Assembly (NCBI GenBank): GCA_036557665.1
Contig: DATBHG010000106.1
Span: forward strand, 124,001-188,000
Length of the DNA: 64,000 nt
Direction: 5' to 3'
From: VAZQ01 sp036557665
Lineage (GTDB): Bacteria; Pseudomonadota; Alphaproteobacteria; Rhizobiales; Xanthobacteraceae
The notes under the pieces are model-generated. The model was given only the letters and a program-made list of their open reading frames with translations. It made no database searches and had not been told where the DNA came from. Positions 37,613-46,712 of this stretch are shown one piece after another. A program made the position numbers and the translations under genes. Each line of letters opens with the position of its first letter. Position 1 is the first letter of the stretch.

Positions 37613-38396
37613 GCTCCTCTCTAAGGCGCGATCGTCGGCACGCCAGCGAGAGGAAGCCGAACTGCGCCTCTCGGTTTGCCTTGCTACCAATCGAAGGCGT
37701 TGCAGATTCTTCGAGACAAGATGCATGCCACGCCCGCCTCATCTAGATCGTGCTGTCGTCCCTGAGCCCAAGATCGTGAACTATCTGTTGAGCGCTCGCC
37801 ACTCTGGCGGGCGCTCGAAAGCGCGCTTCTGGGGAGCTTCGGGCTTAGTGCCCAGGATTGGCACGTGTTGCGCCATGCCGTGATTGCCCACGCAATCGCA
37901 AACGATATCACCGCATCACACCGAACCCGGTTCGGCACCAGATAGGAGTTTCGACTGATTTTTATGACCGAGATCGGGGCTACTGCGGACCCTACCGTGA
38001 GCTGGTGGAATGAGCGGATCAGCCGAGAATGACCCAACTGCGACATTGGCGGCCAAAATTGCTGTGACGCACGACACGGGTTTTTCCCAGGACGATGTGG
38101 CAGGCCGCGATCCTCGGCTCACGTGAGGTGACGCGAGTGCGTCAATTTGCTCGTCCTGCGTCGGCAATTGCTTCGTTGGGCCGGAGGAGCTCGCCACCCT
38201 AAGCGCGGCGCTGAGGAAGGGGCTCACTCCCAACGAGGTCCGTGCGCGATCCACTGCCGCATTCCCATCGGTGTCGATCGACTGCTTCCGGATCGCCAAG
38301 ACCATGCTCAGCGAAAAAAAGAAGTAGAGGCACCCTGGATTGCTCATGGAACCGGAAACCGGCCACGTGCTTGAAATGAGGCGCGGAGAATTCCCC
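37613..38396. other. Spacer with repeat and no convincing gene
   Basis: About 780 nt. It contains copy 1 of a 57-bp repeat (37888-37944). Around 38127-38330 the plus strand has an open stretch (VGPEELATLSAALRKG, then NEVRARSTAAFPSVSID) ending at TAG after three Lys codons; it has no start codon after the preceding stop and may be the remains of a small gene. Otherwise nothing is recognised. Confidence 0.4.
37888..37944. repeat. 57-bp direct repeat, copy 1
   Basis: Matches 40302-40358 at 55 of 57 positions in the same orientation, containing CGCAATCGCAAACGATATC. The two copies enclose the HWE histidine kinase gene. I do not recognise the family; it could be the scar of a mobile segment or a dispersed genomic repeat. 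Confidence 0.9.
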
Positions 38397-40211
38397 ATGA
38401 CCGACAGAACCGACCTGCTCGAGGTCCTACCTGTGGCGATCTATATGACGGACGCCGAAGGGAGGATTACGTTTTATAACCAGGCTGCCGCCGATTTGTG
38501 GGGCTGCTGCCCGCAGCTCGGAACTGCGGAATGGTGCGGCTCATGGCGGCTCTATTGGCCGGATGGCCGACCCATGCCGCATGACCAATGCCCGATGGCG
38601 GTCGCCTTGAAGGAGGGACGGCCGGTACGGGGAGCCGAGGCGATTGCCGAGAGGCCGGACGGCAGCAAGGTACCATTCATGCCCTATCCGACGCCGCTGA
38701 AGGACGCCTCCGGGCGGGTGAGCGGCGCCATCAATCTTCTGGTTGACATTAGCGAGCGCAAGGACTGGGAGCTGGAACTGGAAAAGTTGGCCGCGATTGT
38801 CACCTCATCCGACGATGCCATCATCAGCAAAACGATACAGGGCCGGATTACATCCTGGAACGCCGCCGCCACGCGGCTGTTCGGCTATGAAGCGGACGAG
38901 GTAATTGGGCAGCCGATTACAATCATTATCCCGCCGGAATTGCATGCCGAGGAGAAGGAAATCATCGCGCGTCTGCGGAAGGGCGAGCACATCGACCATT
39001 ACGAGACCGTTCGCCTCGCCAAGGACGGCCGGCGGATCGATATTTCGCTCAGCATATCGCCTTTGCGCGAGAGATACGGGAGTGTCGTCGGGGCGGCAAA
39101 GGTCGCCCGCGACATCACGGAGCGCAAGCGGACCGAAAAGCTGCAACGTTTGCTACTCGAAGAGCTGAACCATCGCGTCAAGAACACACTCGCAATCATA
39201 CAGGCAATTGTGAACCAGTCGTTGCGGCATGCAAGAAGCCCAAAGGAGTTCGTGTACAGTTTTACCGGACGCCTACAGGCGCTCGCGCAGGCGCACGACC
39301 TGCTCACCCGGACAAAGATGCAGGGCGCCGAAGTCATGCAGCTCGTGCGTGAGCAGGTGCTGCTCGGCGATGGTGCCGAGGATCAGCGCGTGAGCTGCTC
39401 CGGCCCGGCGGTCGTCCTCGATCCGCAGGCAGCCATTCATCTAGCCCTCGTCCTGCATGAGCTTGCGACCAACGCGCGCAAATACGGCGCGCTGTCACTT
39501 CCCAAAGGGCGCTTGTCCGTGAGCTGGGAGGTGAGAACGAATGGCGACAGGGAGCTCGTCCTGCACTGGACCGAATCCGGAGCAGCGCGAGTTTCGGTCC
39601 CACGCAGGCGCGGATTTGGCACCACTCTCATTGAACGTATGTTGAAGGTCGGTGGAGGCAAGGCGTCCACCCGCTACGGATCCGAGGGCATAGCGGTGAA
39701 GATAACTATGCCGATTCCCAATGCTCCTTATGAGATTGGAATCCTCGACGACGCTCAAAGGCGGCAACCCAGAGCGCCATTATGGTCGGTCGCCCGAGAG
39801 AGGCTTCGCCGGAGCAGCCGGATGATCATCATTGAGGACGATGGCCTGCTCGTGATGGATATGGAATCGATCTTGTCCGAGGCGGGATGCAAGGTTGTCG
39901 GTGTAGCCGGAACGCTCGATGATGCCAGGAAACTGATCGCCGGGACGGATTGCGACGCAGCTATGCTGGATGCGAACCTGCTGGGTAAACCTGTGGACGC
40001 ACTCGCGGCGATGCTGGCGAAGAAAGATATTCCGTTCGCGTTCGTGACCGGACACGGCCGCGACTCTCTGCCGGAGGCGTTCAGAGCTGCAATCGTCCTC
40101 AACAAGCCGTTCAGCCAGGCCGACTTGATCGGCACATTCGACAAATTGATGGACCGAGCGCCGGGGGTAGCTCGTCTGCGGCGAGCACCGGCACGTGCGC
40201 CCTCCGGATAA
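38397..40211 (+). CDS. PAS-domain HWE-family hybrid histidine kinase
   Basis: 604 residues without transmembrane segments, so a soluble sensor. Two PAS domains (about 6-125 and 129-250), then an HWE-type kinase core with the phospho-acceptor His259 in LNHRVKNTLAIIQAI, HELATNARKYGAL (N box) and VLHWTESG (the His-Trp-Glu marks). A C-terminal receiver domain (from about 480) keeps the phosphorylation Asp525 in AMLDANLLG and the Lys in VLNKPF. HWE kinases often sense light or stress; no cysteine-chromophore (LOV NCRFL) motif is seen. ATG 38397 follows GGAGA by 8 nt. The gene lies between two 57-bp repeats; no partner regulator is adjacent. Confidence 0.9.
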   Translation: MTDRTDLLEVLPVAIYMTDAEGRITFYNQAAADLWGCCPQLGTAEWCGSWRLYWPDGRPMPHDQCPMAVALKEGRPVRGAEAIAERPDGSKVPFMPYPTPLKDASGRVSGAINLLVDISERKDWELELEKLAAIVTSSDDAIISKTIQGRITSWNAAATRLFGYEADEVIGQPITIIIPPELHAEEKEIIARLRKGEHIDHYETVRLAKDGRRIDISLSISPLRERYGSVVGAAKVARDITERKRTEKLQRLLLEELNHRVKNTLAIIQAIVNQSLRHARSPKEFVYSFTGRLQALAQAHDLLTRTKMQGAEVMQLVREQVLLGDGAEDQRVSCSGPAVVLDPQAAIHLALVLHELATNARKYGALSLPKGRLSVSWEVRTNGDRELVLHWTESGAARVSVPRRRGFGTTLIERMLKVGGGKASTRYGSEGIAVKITMPIPNAPYEIGILDDAQRRQPRAPLWSVARERLRRSSRMIIIEDDGLLVMDMESILSEAGCKVVGVAGTLDDARKLIAGTDCDAAMLDANLLGKPVDALAAMLAKKDIPFAFVTGHGRDSLPEAFRAAIVLNKPFSQADLIGTFDKLMDRAPGVARLRRAPARAPSG

Positions 40212-40275
40212 ATCAGTCGGTAGTCCGACTCTGAAATCAGCAGCAGTGTTGCTCTGTTTGTCGTTCCTGGCATGA

Positions 40276-40298
40276 AGCTGACGAGCCCACCTGCTGGC
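40276..40298. repeat. 23-bp direct repeat, copy 1
   Basis: AGCTGACGAGCCCACCTGCT plus GGC; matches 43497-43519 at 22 of 23 positions in the same orientation. The pair encloses the DUF4926 and arylsulfatase genes. Confidence 0.7.
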
Positions 40299-40301
40299 TG
40301 T

Positions 40302-40358
40302 CCACGCAATCGCAAACGATATCACCGCATCACACCGAACCCGGTCTGGCACCAGATA
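40302..40358. repeat. 57-bp direct repeat, copy 2
   Basis: Second copy of the repeat at 37888-37944 with two mismatches (TCTGG against TTCGG). Confidence 0.9.
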
Positions 40359-40483
40359 TGAGATCGATGGACCGCTTCCAACGCCTAACGGTCGTGCGCC
40401 ATTGGTACGCGTGGTATGGTTTGTGAAATCGGGGAAAAACGTCCTGCGCTTGGTGACGTTGGTACCGAGAAGGATCATCACCC

Positions 40484-40843
40484 ATGATCGATGAGCTGGA
40501 CCTCGTCGTGTTGAAACGTGATCTGCCCACCGAGCGGCTCGCCGCTGGGGACGTCGGTACCGTCGTGCTGGTGCATCAGCAGGGTGCAGGTTATGAGGTT
40601 GAGTTTACGACGCTCTCCGGCGATACCGTTGCCGTAGTCACCCTCGATGCGTCGGAAGTGCGTCCGGTCGAGGCGCGCGAGATCGTGCACGCGCAGTCAA
40701 CTGAGTCGGTTGGTGACCCACAAGAGACATCGAGCCGAAGCGTGCGCATATTTTTTCGAAGCGGTATCACAGTAATTGCAGGCTCTTTGCCGCTGACCGA
40801 ACGGTTGAGCCTACGTGTTTCGGAGGGGTCAATTCCAGGTTAG
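40484..40843 (+). CDS. DUF4926-like small protein with an unusual C-terminal extension
   Basis: 119 residues. The first 70 (MIDELDLVVLKRDLPTERL, AGDVGTVVLVHQ, YEVEFTTLSGDTVAVVTLDA) match the DUF4926 pattern, a small beta-barrel-like domain often seen in stand-alone or toxin-antitoxin-like contexts. Members usually end soon after the last strand; here about 45 residues with no family character follow, which may be a read-out of a lost stop or a frameshift. Function unknown. Confidence 0.7.
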   Translation: MIDELDLVVLKRDLPTERLAAGDVGTVVLVHQQGAGYEVEFTTLSGDTVAVVTLDASEVRPVEAREIVHAQSTESVGDPQETSSRSVRIFFRSGITVIAGSLPLTERLSLRVSEGSIPG

Positions 40844-40906
40844 GATCACTGACAAGGGGGACGGGCGGCCGGGGCGACAAATGTCCAGACACACGGAGGT
40901 TTCGCC

Positions 40907-43426
40907 ATGATCGAAAGTCATTCGCGAGTCACACGCCGGTTTGCTCCTTGGCTGGTCGCTGCTTCATTGCTGTTCGCGCAGGGAGCAACCGTTCACGCGC
41001 AGCAGACAACCGGCACCCCAGGCTCGCCCAGTGCGACCACGACGATCCCAGGGAACCAGCTGCCGCCGCCGCCGCAACCGTTCGGCGGCAAGATCGAACG
41101 CAATGCCGCGCAATCGACGCCGTACTGGCCGGCGCGCGTCGTGCCGCCCAAGGGCGCGCCAAATATCCTCTTGGTCATGACCGACGATACCGGTTTCGGC
41201 GTCACCAGCACGTTTGGCGGCGTCGTCCCGACGCCGACGCTCGACCGGATTGCAAACAACGGCCTGCGCTACACCAATTTCAACTCAACCGCGCTCTGCT
41301 CGCCGACGCGCGCAGCCATCATCACCGGCCGCAATCATCACTCCATGGGCTTCGGGGTAGTCGCCGAGCAGGCGACAGGTTACCCCGGCTACAACAGCAT
41401 CATGACCCGGAACAAGGTAACGATCGGAAAGATTCTGAAGGACAATGGTTACTGGACCTCCTGGTTCGGCAAGGACCACAACACACCGGAGTTCGAGGCA
41501 AGCCAAGCCGGACCATTTGACCAATGGCCGATTGGCATGGGCTTCGACTATTTCTACGGTTTTGTCGGCGGCGACGCGAACCAGTGGCAGCCGAATCTTT
41601 TCCGCAACACCTCGCCAATCTATCCGTACTACGGAAAACCCGGTTGGAACTTGATCACAGCCATGGCCGACGATGCGATCGAGTACATGGACCGCATCAC
41701 CGCGATCAACTCGGATCAGCCGTTCTTCATCTACTACGTGCCAGGCGCAGTCCATGCGCCGCACCATCCAACGCCGGAGTGGATCAAGAAGATCAGCGAT
41801 ATGCACCTGTTTGACGAGGGCTGGAACAAGCTGCGCGACACCATCTTCGCCAACCAGAAGCGGCTGGCGGTTATCCCGCAGGACGCGAAGCTCACGCCAT
41901 GGCCCGATGAGCTGCTCAAGCGCTGGGATCAATTAACGGCCGATGAAAAGAAGATGTTTATCCGCCAGGCGGAGGTGTTCGCTGCATATTTTGCCTACAC
42001 CGACCACGAGATCGGGCGCGTGATCCAGCACATCGAGGACATGGGCAAGCTCGATAACACGTTGATCATCTACATCGCCGGGGACAACGGCAACAGCGCC
42101 GAAGGGTCTCTGATCGGCACGCCGAACGAGGTAGCTTCGATCCAGGGCGTTGATGTGCCGGTCGAAGACCAGCTCAAGTACTTTTACGACGTCTGGGGCT
42201 CAGACCAGACCTATCCACACATGGCGGTGGCCTGGACCTGGGCGTTCGACACGCCGTTCTCGTGGACAAAGCAGATCGCGTCGCATTTCGGCGGCACGCG
42301 CCAGGGCATGGCGATCTCGTGGCCGGGGCACATCACCGACAAGGGTGGCATCCGCAACCAGTTCACCCACGTGATCGACATCGTGCCGACAATTCTGGAT
42401 GCGACGAGGATCAAGGGGCCCGACGTGGTCGACGGCATCCCACAGAAGCCGATCGAAGGCACGAGCTTCTTGTACACCTTCGCCAAGGAGAACGCGACCG
42501 CGCCCTCGCGACATCACACGCAGTACTTCGAGATGATGGGCGACCACGCGCTCTACCATGACGGTTGGATCGCCAGCACCAAGGTGCTGCGGCCGCCATG
42601 GAACACACTCGGGGCAGTAAGCCAGGATCCGGCGGGTTTCCCGTACGAGCTATACGATCTCACCAAAGACTGGACGCAGTTCGAGAACGTCGCCGCCAAA
42701 TACCCGGACAAGGTCAAAGAATTGGACCAGCTGTTCTGGGAAGAGGCGCAGAAATACCAGGTGCTGCCGCTTGATGCTTCGGTTGGAACGCGCATTATCA
42801 CGCCAAAACCCAGCCTCGCGGCCGGTCGCACCGAGTTCACCTGGTCAGGTGAGGTTACGGGCACGCCAAATGGCGACGCGCCGAACATCCTCGCCGCCTC
42901 ATTCAACTTTAGGGCCGAGGTAGACATTCCGCAAAGCGGCGCCGAAGGCATGATCGTGACCCAGGGGGGCCGGTTCGGCGGCTACGGCTTTTACGTGCTG
43001 AGGGGCAAGCCCGTGTTCCTGTACAACTTCCTCGATCTCAAGCGCACGCGCTGGGAGGGACCTGAGCTCACGCCCGGTAAGCACACGCTCGAGTTCGATT
43101 TCAAATACGACGGGCTCGGTATTGGCACGCTGGCCTTCAACAACGTGAGCGGGCTCGCCCGCAGCGGCACCGGTATGCTCAAGGTCGATGGCAAGGAAGT
43201 CGCCCGCGAGAGCATGGAGCACACCATCCCGCTCATCATGCAATGGGACGAGAACTTCGACATCGGCGCGGACACTGGCACGCCGGTTTCGAACGATTAC
43301 CAAGTCCCATTCCGCTTTACGGGAAAGATCGGGAAGCTCACGCTTAAGATCGACCGGCCGCAGCTCACCCCGGCGGACATCGAGAAGCTCAAGCAAGCCA
43401 CGCGCAACAACCGCGCGGCCGAGTAG
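40907..43426 (+). CDS. Periplasmic arylsulfatase (formylglycine sulfatase family)
   Basis: 839 residues. A signal peptide (basic start, hydrophobic core LVAASLLFAQGATVHA, cut near AQQ) exports it. The catalytic motif CSPTRAAIITGR at Cys131 would be oxidised to formylglycine. Metal and sulfate ligands are in ILLVMTDDTGFG, and in IYIAGDNGNSAEG (Asp-Asn). A C-terminal beta domain of about 200 residues follows the catalytic part, as in the large arylsulfatase A-like subgroup. GGAGG lies 8 nt before the ATG. No formylglycine-generating enzyme gene is adjacent, so maturation relies on one elsewhere. Substrate (aryl or carbohydrate sulfate) unknown. Confidence 0.92.
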   Translation: MIESHSRVTRRFAPWLVAASLLFAQGATVHAQQTTGTPGSPSATTTIPGNQLPPPPQPFGGKIERNAAQSTPYWPARVVPPKGAPNILLVMTDDTGFGVTSTFGGVVPTPTLDRIANNGLRYTNFNSTALCSPTRAAIITGRNHHSMGFGVVAEQATGYPGYNSIMTRNKVTIGKILKDNGYWTSWFGKDHNTPEFEASQAGPFDQWPIGMGFDYFYGFVGGDANQWQPNLFRNTSPIYPYYGKPGWNLITAMADDAIEYMDRITAINSDQPFFIYYVPGAVHAPHHPTPEWIKKISDMHLFDEGWNKLRDTIFANQKRLAVIPQDAKLTPWPDELLKRWDQLTADEKKMFIRQAEVFAAYFAYTDHEIGRVIQHIEDMGKLDNTLIIYIAGDNGNSAEGSLIGTPNEVASIQGVDVPVEDQLKYFYDVWGSDQTYPHMAVAWTWAFDTPFSWTKQIASHFGGTRQGMAISWPGHITDKGGIRNQFTHVIDIVPTILDATRIKGPDVVDGIPQKPIEGTSFLYTFAKENATAPSRHHTQYFEMMGDHALYHDGWIASTKVLRPPWNTLGAVSQDPAGFPYELYDLTKDWTQFENVAAKYPDKVKELDQLFWEEAQKYQVLPLDASVGTRIITPKPSLAAGRTEFTWSGEVTGTPNGDAPNILAASFNFRAEVDIPQSGAEGMIVTQGGRFGGYGFYVLRGKPVFLYNFLDLKRTRWEGPELTPGKHTLEFDFKYDGLGIGTLAFNNVSGLARSGTGMLKVDGKEVARESMEHTIPLIMQWDENFDIGADTGTPVSNDYQVPFRFTGKIGKLTLKIDRPQLTPADIEKLKQATRNNRAAE

Positions 43427-43439
43427 CAGCTTTTCGCGA

Positions 43440-43474
43440 GAGACCGAGGGCCGTACCGCGCGGCTCTCGGTCTC
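43440..43474 (+). terminator. Hairpin after the arylsulfatase gene
   Basis: GAGACCGAGGGCCG pairs with CGGCTCTCGGTCTC (14 bp with one G-U) around a 7-nt loop, starting 14 nt after the stop. The following T-tract is weak (CATCTTCT), so termination strength is uncertain. Confidence 0.55.
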
Positions 43475-43496
43475 CATCTTCTAATGATCGGCACGC

Positions 43497-43519
43497 AGCT
43501 GACGAGCCCACCCGCTGGC
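43497..43519. repeat. 23-bp direct repeat, copy 2
   Basis: Near-identical to 40276-40298 (one mismatch), 28 bp from the 3' end of the intact ftsI. Confidence 0.7.
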
Positions 43520-43546
43520 ATCACTGCGTCGGCGGCCGAAGGATGC

Positions 43547-45301
43547 TCACCGCGCGCCGGCGCTGGCGAGGATGAGCTTGTCGGAGGGGGCGAGATCCCA
43601 GCGCGGCTCGATGCCGAGCAAGGGCGCGATGCGGCTGATGACTGCGCCGCCGACCGGGACCGCGTTCCAGCCGGACGTGGTGAAGCCGTGCGTCTCCGGC
43701 AGCGCCTGCGGCTCATCGAGCATGATCAGCAGCATGTAGCGCGGCCGATCCGCGGGGAGCACCGCGGTGAAGCTGGTGAGCACCTTGGTCTTGGAGTAGC
43801 GCCCGCCGACCACCTTTTCCGAGGTGCCGGTCTTGCCGCCCACGTAGTAGCCCTTCACGTCGGCGCGGGTTGCGGTGCCCTTCTCCACGTTGAGCCGCAT
43901 GAGGTAGCGCATCTTCTCGCTGGTGTCCGGCTTGATCACCCGGGTTGCCAGCTTCATCGCCTCCGCCTCGCTGCGCTTGAGGAAGGTCGGCGGAATGAGA
44001 TAGCCGCCGTTCATCAACGCGCCGATCGCCATCATCGCCTGCAACGGGGCGACCGAGAGCCCATGCCCGAACGCGATGGTCACCGTGTTGAGCTCCACCC
44101 AGTGCTTGGGCACGAGCGGCTCGGCGCTCTCCGGAAGCTCGGTGCGCAGCCGATCGAGCTGGCCCATCTTCCTGAGAAAGCGCTTGTGGTACTCGACCCC
44201 GAGGCTCACGGCCATGCGGGCGGTGCCGATGTTCGACGAATAGGTGAAGATCTCAGGCACGGTGAGCACGCGATTTTGCGCGTGGAAGTCGTGAATCGTG
44301 AACTTCCCGTACTGCAGTGGAAACCGGGCGTCGAAAGCGGATTTCAGGGTGATCCTGCCGGAGTCGAGCGCCATGGCGAGGGTGAGCGCCTTGAAGGTCG
44401 AGCCCATCTCGTAGACGCCGGTGGTCAGCCGGTTGATGCGCGTCGGATCAAGCGCCTCGCGGGGATTGTTGGGATCGTAATCCGGGATGGACACCATGGA
44501 GACGATCTCGCCGGTGCGCACATCCGTCACCAGCCCGGCCGCAGCCACGGCCTTGAATTTCTGGCGCGCGGCGATGAGCTCATCGCGCAGCGCATGCTGC
44601 ACGCGCAGATCGACCGCGAGCTCGATCGGCTTCTGCAGGTGCTCGGCCGCAAGCCCTGCCATGTGCAGGTCGGCGAGGCCTCGCCCGTCCAGCCATTTCT
44701 CGATCCCGGCGATCCCCTGATTGTCGATATTCACGTGCCCGATGAGGTGGGAAAGCTCGTTGCCGTTCGGATAGACCCGCTTGTTCTCGGGCAGGAAGCC
44801 GATGCCGGGAATGCCCAGCCGATAAATCTGCTGGCGCTGCTGGGGGGTGATCTCGCGCCGCAGCCACACGAACCTGCGCTTGGACGCGAGCCGCTCGCGC
44901 AGCTCGGTCGCGTCCATGTCCGTTACCGTTGCGGTGAGGAGCTCGGACGCCTCGTCGACATCGATGATCCGTTGCGGCTCAGCGAACAGCGAGGGGGTAC
45001 GCACATCGATCGCCAGCACCTCGCCGTTGCGATCGAGGATCTCGGGGCGCGCGGTCGCAAGCGCATCCTGCAAGCTCGATCGCCTGGTGCCGTGCGACTC
45101 GGACGCGGTGGCGAACAGGATGAGACGCGCGGCGATGATGGAGTAGCCCAACGCGAAGACGAGAATGGTAAGGCCGAGCCGCGCGCGCATCTTGCCGGCA
45201 CGGTCCGCCTCCTTGCCGTACAACAACTCGCGAACGACCCGGCGCCGCCGTGGCTCGGCGGGGCGTGCGCTCGCAGCCGCAAGCGGCGCAACCATCGTCA
45301 T
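43547..45301 (-). CDS. ftsI: Septal peptidoglycan transpeptidase FtsI (PBP3)
   Basis: 584 residues. A cytoplasmic tail rich in Arg and one transmembrane helix (about 38-60) are followed by a dimerisation domain (RPEILDRNGEVLA) and the penicillin-binding domain with SxxK in EMGSTFKALT, SxN in TYSSNIGTARM and KTGT in VGGKTGTSEK. It cross-links septal peptidoglycan with FtsW. ATG overlaps the ftsL stop (45298-45301). The 3' end would normally meet murE; here it is followed by a repeat and the arylsulfatase gene in the opposite direction. Parts of its 3' half recur as a pseudogene 6.4 kb away. Confidence 0.96.
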   Translation of the reverse strand: MTMVAPLAAASARPAEPRRRRVVRELLYGKEADRAGKMRARLGLTILVFALGYSIIAARLILFATASESHGTRRSSLQDALATARPEILDRNGEVLAIDVRTPSLFAEPQRIIDVDEASELLTATVTDMDATELRERLASKRRFVWLRREITPQQRQQIYRLGIPGIGFLPENKRVYPNGNELSHLIGHVNIDNQGIAGIEKWLDGRGLADLHMAGLAAEHLQKPIELAVDLRVQHALRDELIAARQKFKAVAAAGLVTDVRTGEIVSMVSIPDYDPNNPREALDPTRINRLTTGVYEMGSTFKALTLAMALDSGRITLKSAFDARFPLQYGKFTIHDFHAQNRVLTVPEIFTYSSNIGTARMAVSLGVEYHKRFLRKMGQLDRLRTELPESAEPLVPKHWVELNTVTIAFGHGLSVAPLQAMMAIGALMNGGYLIPPTFLKRSEAEAMKLATRVIKPDTSEKMRYLMRLNVEKGTATRADVKGYYVGGKTGTSEKVVGGRYSKTKVLTSFTAVLPADRPRYMLLIMLDEPQALPETHGFTTSGWNAVPVGGAVISRIAPLLGIEPRWDLAPSDKLILASAGAR

Positions 45302-45681
45302 CTCCTGACCGCCCCCACGCTGCCCGTCGCCGAGCGATCGAGGACCTCGGGGTGGGCGATCATGGTCCCGATCGGGTCGGATTCCTCGACCGGCACGAGA
45401 TCGGGGGGGCGCCGCGGCAGGCTATCGAGCCGATCGTATTGCTGCGCTTCAGTGGCGCGCAACGAAAGATGCCGGTTGGCAAGCTCCTCGATGCGCCGTG
45501 GACTGTCGAGCTTCGCCCACTCGGCCCGGAGCGCCGCAATGGCGTCCTGCTCGTTCCTGATATCCAGCCGCAACCTGACAAGCCGCTGCGACTGCCGGGT
45601 GGATTCAAACTTGATCTTGTAGACGTCGGCGGCTGCAAGCACGAGCGCCGCAATGATGCAGATGTGGAGAAGGCGCATCAT
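45298..45681 (-). CDS. ftsL: Cell division protein FtsL
   Basis: 127 residues with one N-terminal transmembrane helix (LLHICIIAALVLAAADVYKI) followed by a coiled-coil region (RLVRLRLDIRNEQDAIAALR, then LANRHLSL), the standard bitopic FtsL layout that pairs with FtsB and FtsQ. Sequence is poorly conserved in this family, so the call relies on topology and on its place between rsmH and ftsI with ATGA-type overlaps on both sides. Confidence 0.88.
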   Translation of the reverse strand: MMRLLHICIIAALVLAAADVYKIKFESTRQSQRLVRLRLDIRNEQDAIAALRAEWAKLDSPRRIEELANRHLSLRATEAQQYDRLDSLPRRPPDLVPVEESDPIGTMIAHPEVLDRSATGSVGAVRR

Positions 45682-46712
45682 CGCGCCCGCTCCATCACCT
45701 GCGAGAGCAAGGGAAGGCCCGCAATCAGTCGGTCAAGATGCTCCGGCCCCGGCGCAGCAGCGGTGCGCTCAGCCGCGCGAAGTTTTGCCGAGCGCGCGCG
45801 CGGATTCGCCATCACCTCCGAATCGTCCGGGGTGACCGGACGTTTGAGCAGGAGCTTGAATGTCGGCGGCGGCTCTTGCATCCGTGGCAGATGCCGCGAT
45901 GCGCGCGAACCCGCGGTGCGTTGCGCCAAAAATGATTTGACCAGGCGGTCCTCGAGCGAATGGAAAGCTACCGCCACCAACCTGCCGCCCGGCCGCAGCA
46001 CCCGCTCCGCCGCAGCGAGCCCGGCGGCAAGCTCGGCGAGCTCGTCATTGACCAGTATGCGCAAGGCCTGAAAGGTCCGGGTAGCCGGATGGATTGCACC
46101 CGCACGCGCGTGCACTACGCCGGCAACGATGTCCGCGAGCGCACGCGTGGTGGCGACGGGGGCGCGTGCCCGCGCCCGGACGACGGCACGTGCAATGCCG
46201 CGCGCATGGCGCTCCTCGCCGAGGATTGCGATGATGCGGGCGAGATCGCGTTCCGCGACCGCCGCGATCACCTCCGCTGCGGTCGGCCCGTCATCCCCCA
46301 TGCGCATGTCGAGGGGTCCCTCATGGCGGAACGAAAATCCACGGGCTGCCTCGTCGAGCTGCATCGACGAGACGCCGACATCGAACACTACGCCGTCGAC
46401 CCTCTCATGCCCGGCGCGCCGCGCGACGGCTTCCAGTTGCGAGAATTTGCTCTGGGTCAGGGAGAGCCGTCCGGGCGCGGTGCGAACGAGCTCGCCTCCC
46501 CGCGTCACGGCATGGGGATCGCGATCGATCGCTATGACGAGCGCGGCCCCGGCAGCCAGAATCTCGCGGCTGTAGCCGCCTGCTCCGAAGGTCGCGTCGA
46601 TGTAGACCCCGCCATCGCCGACGTTGAGATATCCGACCGCCGTGCGGCCGAGCACGGGAATGTGACGAGCCGGTCCGCCAGCGACAGCAGGGTTGCTGTC
46701 GCTGCCCGTCAT
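45678..46712 (-). CDS. rsmH: 16S rRNA (cytosine1402-N4)-methyltransferase RsmH
   Basis: 344 residues from ATG 46712, which overlaps the mraZ stop by one base (TGATG) with GGGAG upstream; a much longer frame to 47324 runs through mraZ out of frame and is not real. HIPVLGRTAVGYL, the SAM loop IDATFGAGGYSREIL, FDVGVSSMQLDEAARGFSF, GPLDMRM, ATRTFQALRILVNDEL and AFHSLEDRLVKSFL are characteristic. It methylates C1402 in the ribosomal P site and is a standing dcw member (formerly mraW). Confidence 0.96.
   Translation of the reverse strand: MTGSDSNPAVAGGPARHIPVLGRTAVGYLNVGDGGVYIDATFGAGGYSREILAAGAALVIAIDRDPHAVTRGGELVRTAPGRLSLTQSKFSQLEAVARRAGHERVDGVVFDVGVSSMQLDEAARGFSFRHEGPLDMRMGDDGPTAAEVIAAVAERDLARIIAILGEERHARGIARAVVRARARAPVATTRALADIVAGVVHARAGAIHPATRTFQALRILVNDELAELAAGLAAAERVLRPGGRLVAVAFHSLEDRLVKSFLAQRTAGSRASRHLPRMQEPPPTFKLLLKRPVTPDDSEVMANPRARSAKLRAAERTAAAPGPEHLDRLIAGLPLLSQVMERAR

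Larger units (their letters stand above)
40212..40483. other. Spacer carrying two repeat types
   Basis: 272 nt after the kinase gene with one copy each of the 23-bp repeat (40276-40298) and 57-bp repeat (40302-40358) only 3 nt apart, and no gene. The close packing of both repeats suggests one composite element. Confidence 0.5.

Noticed and set aside
37888..40358. 57-bp repeats as insertion-sequence ends
   Set aside because: They are direct, not inverted, and no transposase lies between them; kept only as repeats of unknown type.
43484..45622. 712-codon plus-strand open frame opposite ftsI/ftsL
   Set aside because: It is exactly antisense to clearly identified genes; its product is compositionally odd (His/Asp/Arg-rich) and arises from GC-rich codon use on the other strand.
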